Notes: generated by a model from the sequence alone, not told the origin. 64,000 nt of DNA from Malurus cyaneus samueli (GCA_009741485.1 CM019219.1:2951998-3015997), one strand, 5' to 3'. Shown: positions 1 through 11,248, counted from the first letter of the stretch. Program-made: numbers and translations.

Positions 1-1774
1 CTGAACCTGACCTACCAAACAGGCAGAAGAATGTAAAAAATCAGGGTAGAGTGTATCTAACTTGAGAACAAGGGTGAATTCCTGACTCTGTGCTGGCATT
101 CACAAACCCTCCACTTGCACAGTCTTGTGGTCAGCCACTGGGGACCAAGTGCTGATCCTTGAAGAGAACATTCTTTGCATAATTTGTTTTTTTTTTGAAG
201 TTGTTTTGTAAAGCTGGAGAATGAGGAAATATTGCCGAGCTCGTGGCCTCATGGGAGAGGGATCTGTGGAGATGACCTTCAGATCATCTCAGCTGTCTGC
301 CACGGGGAACCAAAGATTGAGTTTATTCCTGGTGGCTCAGCCCTTTTATTCTGCCTCAAAAGTACATCACCTAATGGTTACTATTTAAAAATTAAAAGAA
401 GGAAAACAGAGAATATGACAAATACACTCACAAGTGAAGTGGCTATGACTCCTGTGCTCCTGGCTATTAACTCGGTTTGGTTTCTAACACTCGAGCTGGA
501 CAAGAAAGTCTCTTTGTTCAATGGCATCCACTGATTCAGTGGATTTTTTTGAGACTGACTAATTTCAGCTGAAGTCAAACAGCCCTCCAGGGAGGCCCCA
601 TTTCGCAAATCACTCCTTTCCCCTTCTGCTGGGATGGCTGATGCTCCACAGGACTTTGTCCCAGCTTGACTGTCTCTCTTTCCTGGCTCCTTGCCACTGT
701 TTCTATTCCCTTCACTGAGGTGGCAACAAACCAAGGCTGTCTGTAACACCACGCTTGCACTTTTTTTCCCCCTCGAAACAAGTCAAAATACGCTGTTGAA
801 CTTCCTTCTACCCTCATTAAATCCCACTTTCCCAAAGGGGAAAATCAGAGGCAACGGACAAAAGAACTCCCTTGCTGAGCTTGCCTCTCACATAATTGAT
901 AATTATTGGCCTTGTGGGCACAAGAAAGGGAGAGCTGAGAAGTCCTGTGTGGGGAGCATGCACAGCAAATGGAGATGTGAGACTAGATTTGGAAACAGGA
1001 GTGGGAAAAGGAGTATAAAAATCACAGGATGCGGCTCGAGATGCTGAGAAACTCAGGGGGAAGGTGGTGCTGAACACACCCTGGAGTCTAGGGAAGGAGA
1101 GGAGGAAAATAAGATACTACCATGGAGCTTTATTTGCATACCTGTGAAAGGAGAAAAACCATGAATGATTCCCCAGAGTGTGCTGATTTACATATTTGGC
1201 ACCCGAGCCTGTGCTCAATCTCAAAACAGTAAATCCAGTGGGAGTCCAAAGTTACTGCAAACTACACGGGTGCAAATGGAAGCGGGGATCTTATCTTTTA
1301 TATTCCTTCCAAAAGCTAAATTTAGAAGGAAATAAACACAGGCTCATTCATGCAGGAACCACAAAACAGAGTGCTTAAAATACTTCCTATGGCTGGGAAT
1401 TTACGGTGTGTTCATTTGGTGTCTCAGATCTCAGCCGCTTTTCTCTGAGGAGCTGATTTTGTGCTGATCTCGTGCTGATTTCCTGCTGATTTTGTGTTAA
1501 TCTCGTGCTGATCTCGTGCTGATTTCGTGCTAATCTCATGATGATTTTGAACTTATTTCATGCTGATTTTGTGCTGATCTTGTGCTCATTTTGTGCTTAT
1601 TTCATGCTGATCTGTGCTGATCTCTGTGCTNNNNTCGTGGTGATTTCCTGCTGATCTCCACTGTCTCAGAGCCAACCCCTCTGTGAAACCACCTTGGTTT
1701 GCACCAGCGGTCACCCTCTCCCCGTGGCTGTCACAATTGCTGTTTTTAATTCTCAGTTTTCGCTGCTTCCCCAG
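1..1774 (+). other. CHST15: CHST15 intron (partial, left edge)
   Basis: This is intronic sequence upstream of the first readable CHST15 exon. It ends in a pyrimidine-rich stretch and a CAG acceptor at 1772-1774. Short ORFs occur on both strands, but none resembles a known protein or has convincing splice context. The only structured element I see is the degenerate short tandem repeat at about 1451-1659. The upstream CHST15 exons (cytoplasmic tail, membrane anchor, stem and first part of the sulfotransferase domain) must lie left of the window. Confidence 0.75.
1451..1659. repeat. Degenerate 11-12 bp minisatellite with a 4-N gap
   Basis: Around fifteen or more imperfect copies of a unit like TGCTGATTTCG follow one another, varying as GTGCTGATCTC, TGCTGATTTTG and TGCTCATTTTG. 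Four unresolved bases (1631-1634) sit inside the array, so its true length in the animal is uncertain. It lies in a CHST15 intron, about 115 bp before an exon acceptor. Confidence 0.85.
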
Positions 1775-1921
1775 GGATCATCCGGCTCAGGGATGGGTTC
1801 CACGAGCGTTACCCGGTGGAGGATTACCTGGACCTGTTCGACCTGGCAGCTCACCAGATCCAGGGCGTGCTGCAGAGCGAGGCGGGGAAGGAGCGGGGCA
1901 AGAGGAACAACATCATCATCG
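1775..1921 (+). CDS. CHST15: CHST15 internal exon (sulfotransferase domain, part)
   Basis: This exon encodes part of the lumenal sulfotransferase domain of carbohydrate sulfotransferase 15. That enzyme is a Golgi type II membrane protein that transfers sulfate from PAPS to C6 of GalNAc-4-sulfate, making chondroitin sulfate E. The reading begins with the last two bases of a Gly codon, continues IIRLRDGFHERYPVEDYLDL and then FDLAAHQI, and ends NNIII plus the first base of a Gly codon. Acceptor CCCCAG and donor G|GTAGGG are both good. The length of 147 nt fits phase 1 in and phase 1 out, and joins in frame to 6433-6589. The family match (GFHERYPVEDYLDLFDLAAHQI) is strong from memory of vertebrate CHST15. 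The stretch QSEAGKERGKRNN looks more divergent, as expected for a surface loop. Confidence 0.95.
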
Positions 1922-2240
1922 GTAGGGACAACATAGCCCCAAAATGCCCCAAAAACTCCTTCAAACTCATCATTGGCAGCACTAAAGCTGAGGCTTCGAG
2001 GGGGATTTTGGGGTTCTCAGCACAGAGCCCCTGATGATGCTTTTCTTTGTGTGCCTGGAAACTCTTGGCTTTCTTTTCCTGCAGGGTCATTCCCTGCTTT
2101 GTTAAAAAGCTGTGATTGTCTTCAGAAAATGCCTGAGTGAGTGCTGTGTGATGAACATCAGCATTTAATTAATGTGGGGATTTTTAAAGGAGGAGAATGA
2201 CCTTGGTGACTCTTTCAGACACAGTTTTCATTTTGTTTTC

Positions 2241-2362
2241 ATAAAACCATTCAGGCTGGAAAAGCCCTCTAAGATGGTCAAGTCCATCCATTTTCTCAGC
2301 ATTTCTGAGGTCACCACTGACCCCTGTCCCCAAGTGCCACATCCACACAGTTTTAAAATGCA
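2241..2362 (-). mobile_element. CR1 LINE 3'-end fragment
   Basis: Read on the minus strand, this has the familiar CR1 3' region. The plus strand shows the complement of the conserved tail, with CATTCAGGCTGGAAAAG, then AGTCCATCC, then TGACCCCTGTCCCCAAGTGCC. It is diverged and 5'-truncated. Assignment to CR1 is from recognised consensus words; the subfamily is not determined. Confidence 0.85.
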
Positions 2363-4075
2363 GTTATTGGGGTTTGCCTGTGCTGCTGGGATTGTGGCTT
2401 CAGTTCCAAATGCTGGAGCAATGATTGGGATAAAACAAAAGTGTGGTGTTCTGACACAAGCTGGGTGCTGCAGAAATCCTGGAAATGTGGTAGCAAAAGC
2501 TCCCAGTGGCTCTCCTCAAGCTCCAGCAGAAGATATTGATAGAATTAATTGGTGTTAATATTAAATTACCTAATTACCATTAAAAGTGGACTAGAAGTGC
2601 TGTTTTATTGTACTTTGTGGGTTAGCCCTGGCTCTAGGGAGGGATCCCTGTTTTCCATGACAAGCAGTGGTCAATAGACTGGGCTCACCCACCCTGGTTT
2701 ACAGTGCCCATGAGGAACATCACAAACTTCTAAATTCTGCTTTTGCTGTTTGCTAAAACCAGAAAACTGAGGGGATGAGAGTTTTACCAGCCTTACTCTG
2801 TTAATTCAGAATTTCCCAGGGAAGCCAGACGCATTCCATGCACAGAGTGGCTGTGCAAATGACAATTCCCTGTCAAAAAGAGACTTTTCAAGTAGCCTCA
2901 AAGTCAGAAAATTCTACAGAAAACAGAGACAAGGTTTTTGCTGCCTGCCCTCAGAATGTTAGGGGGTTTGGTCTCATTATCACCAAAAATTTTAACCTAT
3001 TGCTGGCTGGCTGAGATGGTGATGATGCCTCAGCTTGTTAAAACCAGAGCCTTGGCTGACTCACATTTGTTCAATACCTCCCCAACCTCCATTTATGTCC
3101 ATCATTCCCTTTATTAAACATTTGCAACATTGGCTTTTTAAGAAATGTTGCCATCAAGGACATCTGCGGATTTTCTTGCTACTTCCAATAATATCTCCTG
3201 TCCTTTCATGGGTGAAAGTGCTTATACTAATTAAATTCACTAATCTAATTGGCAACGTGCATCTTTGATTACTTACCTCCTGTTGCAGCTCTTTGCAGAG
3301 TTCACTCTGTGTTGCTTTTTCCTGTGGTCTCATTTCTTGTTTCATTAAGGTTCCGCTGGCTTTTCTTATTAAGTTTACAGGAAAAGTCTTGAATGATTAT
3401 ACTCATTAAGGCAGTCTTTTATGACCTTGGTAAAAAAACAAAACAAAGCCATCTAGCCTAAAATGAATCTGTATGAATATCAGGTTTGCTTATCTCCCTT
3501 TTCTTATTTCAGATGACTGCAAAGAAAAATCAAATTAAAACTGTAAATATTTCAGCAGTTCATCATGTTATATTATTTTGAAAAGTTAAGCTGCTTTGGA
3601 TATTAAACATAGTGGGTAATAATTGCATTTTCCAAAAGAAAAACCAGCCCAACATCTGCTTAGAGATGAACCAGAGAGAACAGGGCTGATCCAGCCTGAG
3701 GCGTTCTGAGCAGGACTTGTTTATTTGGGGTCATTAATGTGATAAATTCAGAGGAATGCCTTGTGAAAACACAATATGATGCTAAATTGTTAATGACTGA
3801 ATGAGGAGGTGATACGTCCATTCTTTAGGCAATTTAATAACTCACATGTTCTTTAACTCCATAAGAAAAAAAAGTAATTCAGTTGCACTGGAGTAATTAC
3901 ACATAATTAATTGCTGGTGATTAATTTGTCTCATGCTTAGTATGGCTTGTTCTCTTCGCAGGTATTAAATCTGTATTATGAAACAAAACCAAACACTGTG
4001 TTTTCAAATTGTCAGGAATATTTTTGTTTGGCTGCTTCAGGAAATTAAAATTATAAGAACCAGCAGGACCAGAAC

Positions 4076-4210
4076 TATATATATAAAATATGGAAATATA
4101 ATATATAAATAAATGATAATATATATATATAAAATATATTTATATTTTATGTATTATATATTATATATATTTATATAAATATGTATATATAAATATATAT
4201 TCTATATGTA
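4076..4210. repeat. AT-rich simple repeat
   Basis: About 135 bp of nearly pure A and T, dominated by (TA)n with interspersed AAATA and TTTATA. It is a slippage-prone simple-sequence tract in a CHST15 intron. It is easily unpaired, but nothing indicates a specific function. Confidence 0.9.
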
Positions 4211-4349
4211 CTTTTTTCCTCCTCATTAAACTCCTGGCAGTCATCTTGTGGGCAGATTTACCCTCTTGAGTCCAGGTTATCCGGGCTGGCTGCCCTGCAG
4301 CAGCACCTTGAGCCTGTTAATGCATCATTTAGCATCATTGGTTCTGTGC

Positions 4350-4415
4350 CTGTGATCTTGGCTTGGACTAGACGAGCTCGCAGGTCTTTTCTAACCTTTA
4401 TGATTCTGTGATTTT
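4350..4415 (+). mobile_element. CR1 LINE 3' tip
   Basis: Sequence resembling the last 60 or so bases of CR1: TTGGACTAGACGAGCTCGCA, then GGTCTTTTCTAACC, then a terminal ATGATTCTGTGAT. The terminal octamer-like ATTCTGTGAT marks the 3' end. The element is heavily truncated. Confidence 0.75.
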
Positions 4416-4530
4416 TCTTTTTTTTTGTGTCCCACCCACCTGCAGAGTTCTGGTGGTGGTAGCAATTTCTGCAGAGTGTGGGCTCTGATGTTGAGAGAAT
4501 CCACCCATTCAGTGTAAATGCACTGTTGTG

Positions 4531-4559
4531 TTTTTTTTTTTTTTTTTTTTTTTTTTTTT
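4531..4559. repeat. T29 homopolymer
   Basis: An uninterrupted run of 29 T. It could be the antisense of a retrotransposed poly(A) tail or simple slippage. The left flank contains no recognisable retrocopy, so the origin is open. The length is probably uncertain in the assembly. Confidence 0.85.
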
Positions 4560-6012
4560 GGCAGTTCATCAATGCAGAGGTGCAGGGAGGTGTTCTCAGG
4601 TTTGGCCACGCTGATTGGGATAAATCCCCTGGAAATTCAAATGTGAGCAGGGAACTGTGAAGGGTGATCAGGTCAGATCCAGTCTGGAGAGGAAGAGGTG
4701 CCTTGGTGAGGTCCTGGGCTTTAATTCCCTTGGCAGGATTTGGGCAAACATTGTTGAGGGAGCTGTTTCAGCCCAGCCCATCCTGTCAGGGGATGGAGCA
4801 GGGACATCCCAAGGTCAGTCCCATCCCTGGAGTTCCCTCTCCTGCAAATCCCTTCCTGCAAATCTCGCACTCTCTGCATTTCCCCACGTCCTGGCAGCTC
4901 ACAGAGAGGTTTCTGTGGCAGGGCTGTCTCAGCTCCTGGCCTCTGCTTAATCCTTTGTGTTTCTGCCTCACCCAGCGTGGGAGCCGGGCTAATTGAGTTT
5001 TAATTGACAAGTCAAAGCCCGCCGGTGATTAGGCAGCACTTTGGCTAATTAATTTAGAACAGGAGAGTGGAGCTGTTGTGGACACCCAGCTACAGCCAAT
5101 GGACCCGATCTCCTCCTCCTGAAAAGAGGCAAAGTGAACATGACAGAAGATTAATGTGTTTTCTAACAACTCCCAGACTTTGTTAATGAATCACATTATG
5201 TTCAGCTGAAGTTTGGAGCCAGCACCTTTCTCGTGTTGTGTTTTGCCCGTCTTTTAAAATCTTTATTGGGCTTTCCCAGCAGAGGAAAGAAGAAAAAAAA
5301 TTAAAAAAAGGGGAATAATGTGCAAGTCTATAAGCCTACAACATTATTATTTTTTTTAATCTCCTTCCCTTTGATTTGAAAAACCTCATTAGCAAGAATT
5401 AGCTTCCGTTAGACTGTCAGAGAGTGAAAGTCCCCCAAAAGCTTCTGTATATGTTTTATTAAACAGTGCTGTGCCACATCAATGCCAGTATTACTTAAAA
5501 AGACAGAGGAGGTTACAAAATTCAAAACATCATATCAGATTATTTATTTAGTAGCTGAAGCATCATGCACCCCACTCTGATGAAGATTTTTACTGATTAT
5601 ATTTCTCCCTGCAGCATTGCATTCAGAGAGTTTCTTCAGACACTAAAGAGACCAGAATCTGGTATTTTACCAAACTGTGCTATTTATTCTATAAACCCTT
5701 TATCTTTTAGTAAATAGTTGACTTATTCTACATTAACTATTATATTAAAATACTTCAGCCCTCAATGACACGTGGGGAAATGCAGAGAGTACGAGACACA
5801 ACTCAGCTGCTTTTTTAGTAATTCTGATGCTCTCACTGATTCTCCTGATTATGTTTTCCATGCTGTTGATCAGCAGGAGTGGTGGTTTCCACATTTTTCT
5901 GTGGGATATTTTACAATTTGTTAGCAAGCTGCTTCCCTGAGTTTGGGAGCATTAAAACCAACCCTTGGGTGCCACAAAGAGCATTGCAAGGCTTCAGCAG
6001 GGACAAACCCCT

Positions 6013-6115
6013 GCCTCCTCAAGGCCAGGCTGGGACAGGACTTGGAGCACCCTGGGATGGTGGAAGGTGTCCCTGCCCAGCCACAATCATTCTGGGATTC
6101 CACAATTCCCCCTGG
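6013..6115 (+). mobile_element. CR1 LINE 3' fragment with internal deletion
   Basis: The words CAAGGCCAGGCTGGGACAGG, GGTGGAAGGTGTCCCTGCCC and CATTCTGGGATTCCAC occur in CR1 order. The usual stretch of about 50 bases before the tail (the AACTAGATGATCTTTAAGG type) is missing. It sits about 320 bp before a CHST15 exon. Confidence 0.75.
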
Positions 6116-6432
6116 ACAACGTGCCAAAACCCTGAGCAGTCCATCCCAGCCCAAATTAAATCAATTTTCATGCATTAACCACATGCAGGAAGCACTGTGG
6201 TTACAGACAGCAACATTTCAGGTGGAATTGCATAAAACATTCCTTAACCATCCGTGCATTCCCAAAGGCTCCAGCTCTGGGAACTCCAGCCAGGTCAGTT
6301 TGTATGAGCTAAGGCGTGTGGAAATTCATGGGCTTGATTTTGATCCGTCTGTAGCAGTTCAAAATTCAGACAACACCCACTCCAGTGTGAAAAATGAAAT
6401 GAGTTACCAGCAGAAATGCTTTTTATTTCTAG

Positions 6433-6589
6433 GGGAAGCCAGTGCCTCGACAATGTGGGACAACAATGCTTGGATTTTCTTCTATGACAACAGCACTGAA
6501 GGAGAACCTCCCTTCTTGATCCAGGATTTTATCCATGCCTTCCAGCCCAATGCCAAACTTATCATCATGCTGAGGGACCCCGTTGAAAG
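6433..6589 (+). CDS. CHST15: CHST15 internal exon with PAPS-binding region start
   Basis: This exon continues the CHST15 sulfotransferase domain. The first two bases complete a Gly, followed by EASASTMWDNNAW, FFYDNSTEGEPPF, QDFIHAFQPNAKL and LRDPVER. The NST triplet in DNSTEG is a potential N-glycosylation sequon in the lumenal domain. The RDPVER segment begins the motif that contacts the 3'-phosphate of PAPS in this superfamily. The conserved Ser a few residues later would be on the next exon, which is not visible here. Acceptor TTTCTAG and donor AAAG|GTGAGC are strong. The length of 157 nt gives phase 1 in and phase 2 out. That phase does not match the next readable exon at 11101, which begins in phase 0. 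Confidence 0.95.
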
Positions 6590-7346
6590 GTGAGCAGGAA
6601 AGTTTTCTTATTTTAATCATTTTATTGGCTCTCACTCTCTTGAATGCAAGCAAATATTCCTGTGGTGTTTGAAAGCTGTTTGGTTGTGATAAGAGGGGTT
6701 TTATTCTGTGTATTTTGGCAGATGTAGCTGTGATAATGTTTTAAAGAGAAGCATGTGAGCGTGAATGCCATGAGTGCCATGCCTGGACACCTGAGCTACT
6801 CTGAAAAAAAGAATTTTTAGTTTTCCAAACACAATCTAATGCCATTCCCTGAGCTAATGTGCACTGGTTCTCAGCAGGACTCAGACTAGGAGGGCACTGT
6901 ATCTTCACATCTCAGCATAAAGTGGTCCTGGGAAATGTTTCATTTCATTTAAGTAGCAAAATTTATGTTTCCATGGGGTTTGCAGTTCAAACTGATCAAA
7001 TAATAGTGATTAATAATGATTAAATAGTTCCAGAGTCAGCAAACAATGCAAACTTTTTAAAATCTGAAAAGTGCTTGGTGAGGCACTTGTGGAAAGTTTC
7101 ACTGGGCACTTGTAGCTTGAGAGCTACAGAGCCAAGAGCTGCTCAGGAGCTCATCCTGGCATTGTTTGCAGGGAGAGAGAGGGCTTGGCTTTTCCCAAGG
7201 TATGGGCTTTTTTCAGTGGTTATGGACAGCCAGAAATGCCCACCTTTCCACTCGAATTTCACTTCTTTCCAGTCTTCCTCAAGAAGGGGGATATTCAGGA
7301 CTCTTGGGGCAAGGGCAGAGCATGATGGAAAAGCCCAGGAAAAGTC

Positions 7347-7492
7347 AGGGAGGGAAGGGGATGGGATGAGATGGGATGGGATCCATGGGATGGGGATGAG
7401 GATGGGGATGGGGATGGGATTCATGGGACGGGATGGGATGGGGATGGGGATGAAGATGGGGATTGGATGCAGATGAGGATGGGGACCAGGCT
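7347..7492 (+). repeat. (GGGATG)n G-rich microsatellite
   Basis: Imperfect repeats of GGGATG and GGGGATG, with occasional GAGGATG and CATGGG interruptions, over about 145 bp. Multiple runs of three or four G separated by two or three bases meet the pattern for G-quadruplex formation in the nascent CHST15 transcript. The reverse strand gives repetitive His/Pro ORFs (PHPHPIP), which are artefacts. Confidence 0.9.
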
Positions 7493-8284
7493 CTGGTGGA
7501 TCTGGGAGAAGAGCAGACTCGGGATGCTTGTGCAGACAGCAGCTCCCAGCTCTGGGATGGTGCTCCCAAGGAGCTGCCCTGCTGGCAGGACATGGCTGTG
7601 GTGGGAGAGGGCTGTGAGAGGCTGCCCAGCTCCTCTGTCAGAAAATGCAGCTCTCAAGTCGAGCAGCGCCTCCTGACCCCAGGATTTTAATTTTACAGAT
7701 GGTAATTTTATGCGAGAGAGCGGCTGGAGTGGCTTCCTCATGTAAATTAGTGACAAACTCCCTGATTGCCTTCACCAGCCTCTTTAATGGGGCTGTAGGT
7801 CTTTGTCAGCTTTAACAGGGGTGACAGAAAAAGTCAGCTTCACTTCCCTTACTGTACTTAAGATAAATTGATTCCTTTTCGTTTACAATTCCTTTAATTC
7901 CTGATGCTGCAGATGAGAAGGGACAGCCCGGGGTCCATCAGTGATGTTGGGTGCCCTGTGTGGGGCTGGGACAGGCGCTGGTCTAACCTGGTCTGGGTTA
8001 TCCCCAGCTGGGGATATTTGAATGACATCAAATGTTTTGATGGTTGTTGTCAAATGGTGTCATTATTTCATTGGAATGGACAGAGGTCGAAGAGAAGGAC
8101 TTCAAGTAGCCAGAACAGCTGAAATCCTAATCAGCAAAGGCAGATGTCTCCAGAATTAAAAACAGATGGGGAGGAGTGGAAAGTAAAAGAAAAATGGAAA
8201 GAAAATCTCAACTGCCCTGCAGAGGGAGAGCTTGTTCTCCAGGATGCAGTTTTTCATGAGATGCCAACAAATCTGAAAAAATAT

Positions 8285-8288
<4 letters not shown>

Positions 8289-8330
<42 letters not shown>
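8289..8330. repeat. T42 homopolymer
   Basis: An uninterrupted run of 42 T inside a CHST15 intron. On the minus strand it would look like a poly(A) tail, but I see no recognised gene copy upstream of it on that strand. The exact length is unlikely to be reliable. Confidence 0.85.
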
Positions 8331-10542
8331 CTTTGTATTTTCCAATTGTGCATGCCAGAAAATGATACAAGGAAACACAGAAACTGCTGGCAGGGGGAGT
8401 GGATAAGTATTACAGGCTTAGGATTCCAAAATTCACAGTTTTAGCATAGAACTGGCTTCAGATTTCGCTCGAGGGCAGGGAATAATACGGAAGAGATTGA
8501 CTTGAAGTATCACATCTGGCCAGTTTGCTGTTCCATCCTCTTTTATTTGCTCAGGCTGTGAGGGATTGAGAGGGAATAGTTCCCTCCTTTGCCTCTGGGG
8601 TGAAGTTATTGCCTCCTCCACAGGATAAAATAACAGGAAAAGAGTGTATTCCATGGGCTGGAGCCTGCAGCAGTGGAACAAACACTGCTCTCACTTCCCA
8701 GGTAGGGCTGGAGCTGCTCCTCTCTGATTGCAGCCCCCAGGACTTCCTCACACACCAGTTGCTGCTGGGCAGCATCACAGAATTTTCCAGCCATCTGCTT
8801 GCATAAATCTATTTCTTCCAGTGTGGCAGAGAAAGGCAGAGAGAGAACCAGAAGGATTTTCCTGTTATGCTCATCCTCAGGGCGCAGAACCCCTCTCCAT
8901 TTGTTGTCTTGACAGCGCTCTGAAGATGCTTTTGGAAAGGAGCAGAGGAAGTCTCTTTCCATAGAGCCACAAGCAGGTGTTTGTGATAAAACCCACATGC
9001 CAACTGTGCTCCTCAGTGGCCTTTTTTAGCTTCTTCTCCAGCCAAGTTGCTAAATCTGTTGTGTTCGTGGTTTGCTGTGTATTGAAAAAGCGAGGATTGC
9101 TGTCCCTGGTGAGCTCATTAGGTTGCTAATTCTGTGACTGTGCCAGGAGAAAAAAACAGGTTTGCTGTTTGTTAATGCATTTCTGAAACCAGAGAGGTGT
9201 CCTGACATTGAAGCTGCTCATGGATGCTGATGGTGAGCAAAGTTTGGGACCTAAAATCAGTGGGAAGAATATTCCCCAGAGAAAGGCACAGTGAGCCAGG
9301 GTGATCCCAGCTGTGGCCTTCAGTAGCTGAAGGAGCACACAAGGAAGATGGAGAGATCATTTACAAGATCCTGGAATAAGGAAAAACCCATTAAACTACA
9401 AGTTTACCCCAGTGCTGAGTGGAATGAGGCATTTTCTGAGGGCTCAGAATGATTCCTTCTTAGCCTGATGTTTTTTATCAAATAAGAGGTTCCAGATTCT
9501 GGTATTGATGCCTAAAATCCAGCTTACCTAAACCAGGGGCTGGGCAAAATTCAGAGAATCCAAAATTCTGTTTATTGCAGGGCCTTCAGGGCCATCCAGA
9601 GCAGTCCCACACCCACAATGGACAGTGGCTCACGGGTTTTTCACCCTTTCTCACTTTTGTCCATTTGCCCATCGGGGCTGAATCCTCCAATTGCAGCTCA
9701 GCCAATGCAGTCATTCACTCCAAGTTGGCTCCCCCCAATTCTCTGTTGTTTCCATCTCTTGGGGCCTGGCACAGGGAGGTGTCCTTGAGTTTGGGGCTGC
9801 AGAGGAATTGTTTTGTGTGAAAATGGGAGAGCAGGAGCTCAGCACTGTCTGTGGAGTCTGGAGTGAAACACTGAAGAATCCCAGGGGTACAGAGACATGG
9901 AAATAGAGAAGCTAAAATCCTAAGGCATCAGTATAGCACTTCTGTAAAGAACTCTGCTAAATATGGAGATTTATAAGCAGCCAAAGACATGCATCAGAAT
10001 CACGGATAATTATAATTTAGCAGTAATTCAAAATATGGTGTTTTTAGGGGAATTTTGGTATCAGTGCAGGACACGGGGCAGTGTCAGAAGTGAAGGACGC
10101 TGTTCTCTGACTTCATTGGCTCTGCAGTAATGCGAGCTGAAGATGTTAAGTCTCTTTTATGAAAGATGCTTAAGACCTGGGATTCATGTTTCTCTCTTCT
10201 GAGCCTGAAGGGATTTAGAAAAATATTTATAAGCGCAGTTGGAGGCTGGACTTTTTGAAAACACCAGGCTACCCTTTTTATGTTCCAGCTTGTTATGTAA
10301 AATTGAGGAGGGAAGAAAAACAGAGATTAGGGCAGGAGAGGCTGAAAATCTGCCTTTCCCCCTCCGAGGTCTGGCTCTCTTGTTGTGTACTCAGACAAGG
10401 CACCAGCAGAGCTGCTGCAGCTCAGATCCCAATTTAATTATTGCAATCAAAATTGCAGCAAAATGCACCCAAATCTAACACCTGACAGCGAGTCAGAATA
10501 TTTGTCCTGCTCGTGGCAGCGTGGTCTGGTGCTGCTGATTAT

Positions 10543-10632
10543 TGTGGAATTATTTTGGTTGGAAAGGACCTCTCAGGCCATTGAGTCCAGGTTTTAACGC
10601 AGAACTGCTAAGCCCACCCTTAAACCACTTCC
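10543..10632 (-). mobile_element. CR1 LINE 3'-end remnant
   Basis: The plus strand reads TTGGTTGGAAAGGACCTCTC, then CCATTGAGTCCAGG, then CCCACCCTTAAACCA. This is the complement of the CR1 3' end. It is short and diverged. Confidence 0.7.
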
Positions 10633-11100
10633 TCAAGGTGAAATGAAAATTAAATGGCAGATTTAGGGTCTGGAGAAGATGACAGGGCTGAGAATCTTCC
10701 CTTGAGTCGATGTTCATCAGGGGCTGAGAGCTCTCAGTGTCCCCATGAAGGCTCCAAGCATGGAGGGGCTGGGATGAGAGGTGGCTGAGCATCCTTCTGC
10801 AGATATTCGTGTCTGTGCAGCACTTTTACACAGACCTGTGGCTGGTGCAGCCTTTCACAGCCCAGCCCTTGGTGAAATGACATCTCTCCCCTTTGAAAAA
10901 CTTGCAAAGTTTTCCTCAAGCTGCCTTGAAAACGAGAGGAAAACTAAAAAACGTTCGCACACTTTCTTTTTGTTACTCCTCAAAAGGGCGTTTTGATGAT
11001 GTTTTTCCCCCGTTGGCAGATATGAGTGTTTTTTTTTTTTTTTTTTACTGATAAAGTGTTGTAAAGTGAATTAATTTTGGGGTTTTTTTTGTGCTTGCAG

Positions 11101-11248
11101 GTGAGGTTGCAGGTCGGGCTCTATGTTGTTTATCTCCTGGACTGGCTGACAGTTTTTAACAAAGATCAGATCCTCGTTCTTCGCCTGGAGGACCATGCAT
11201 CCAACATGAGGTACACCATGCACATGGTGTTCCAGTTCCTAGATCTGG
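11101..11248 (+). CDS. CHST15: CHST15 penultimate coding exon
   Basis: Begins in phase 0 after GTGCTTGCAG and reads VRLQVGLYVVYLLDWL, then LVLRLEDHASNMRYTMH and FQFLDL, with one base left over (phase 1). The VRLQVGLY.VYLLDWL block and the LRLEDHASN block are characteristic of the CHST15 C-terminal region. Donor CTGG|GTAGGT joins in frame to 12409. Length 148 nt. The phase-0 start needs a preceding exon that ends on a codon boundary, and the exon at 6433-6589 does not provide this. Confidence 0.95.

Larger units (their letters stand above)
1922..6432 (+). other. CHST15: CHST15 intron
   Basis: This is a GT-AG intron (GTAGGG to TTTCTAG) of about 4.5 kb with no exon that I can support. It holds a minus-strand CR1 remnant (2241-2362), an AT dinucleotide-rich tract (4076-4210), the 3' tip of a plus-strand CR1 (4350-4415), a T29 run (4531-4559) and a rearranged plus-strand CR1 fragment (6013-6115). 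The last roughly 490 nt are free of stop codons in the frame of the next exon. Confidence 0.85.
6590..11100 (+). other. CHST15: CHST15 intronic interval lacking an expected exon
   Basis: There are about 4.5 kb between two recognised exons. In vertebrate CHST15 roughly 50 residues (beginning LYSDYLYF and ending NNAMP in the mammalian protein, from memory) separate the flanking segments. I read this interval on both strands and found no coding match. No Ns are present. It contains a G-rich GGGATG microsatellite (7347-7492), a T42 run (8289-8330) and a CR1 remnant (10543-10632). All of these are difficult for assembly, so a local collapse or omission is plausible. Confidence 0.7.

Noticed and set aside
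7345..7593. His/Pro and Met/Gly repeat ORFs
   Set aside because: They are translations of the GGGATG microsatellite and its complement.
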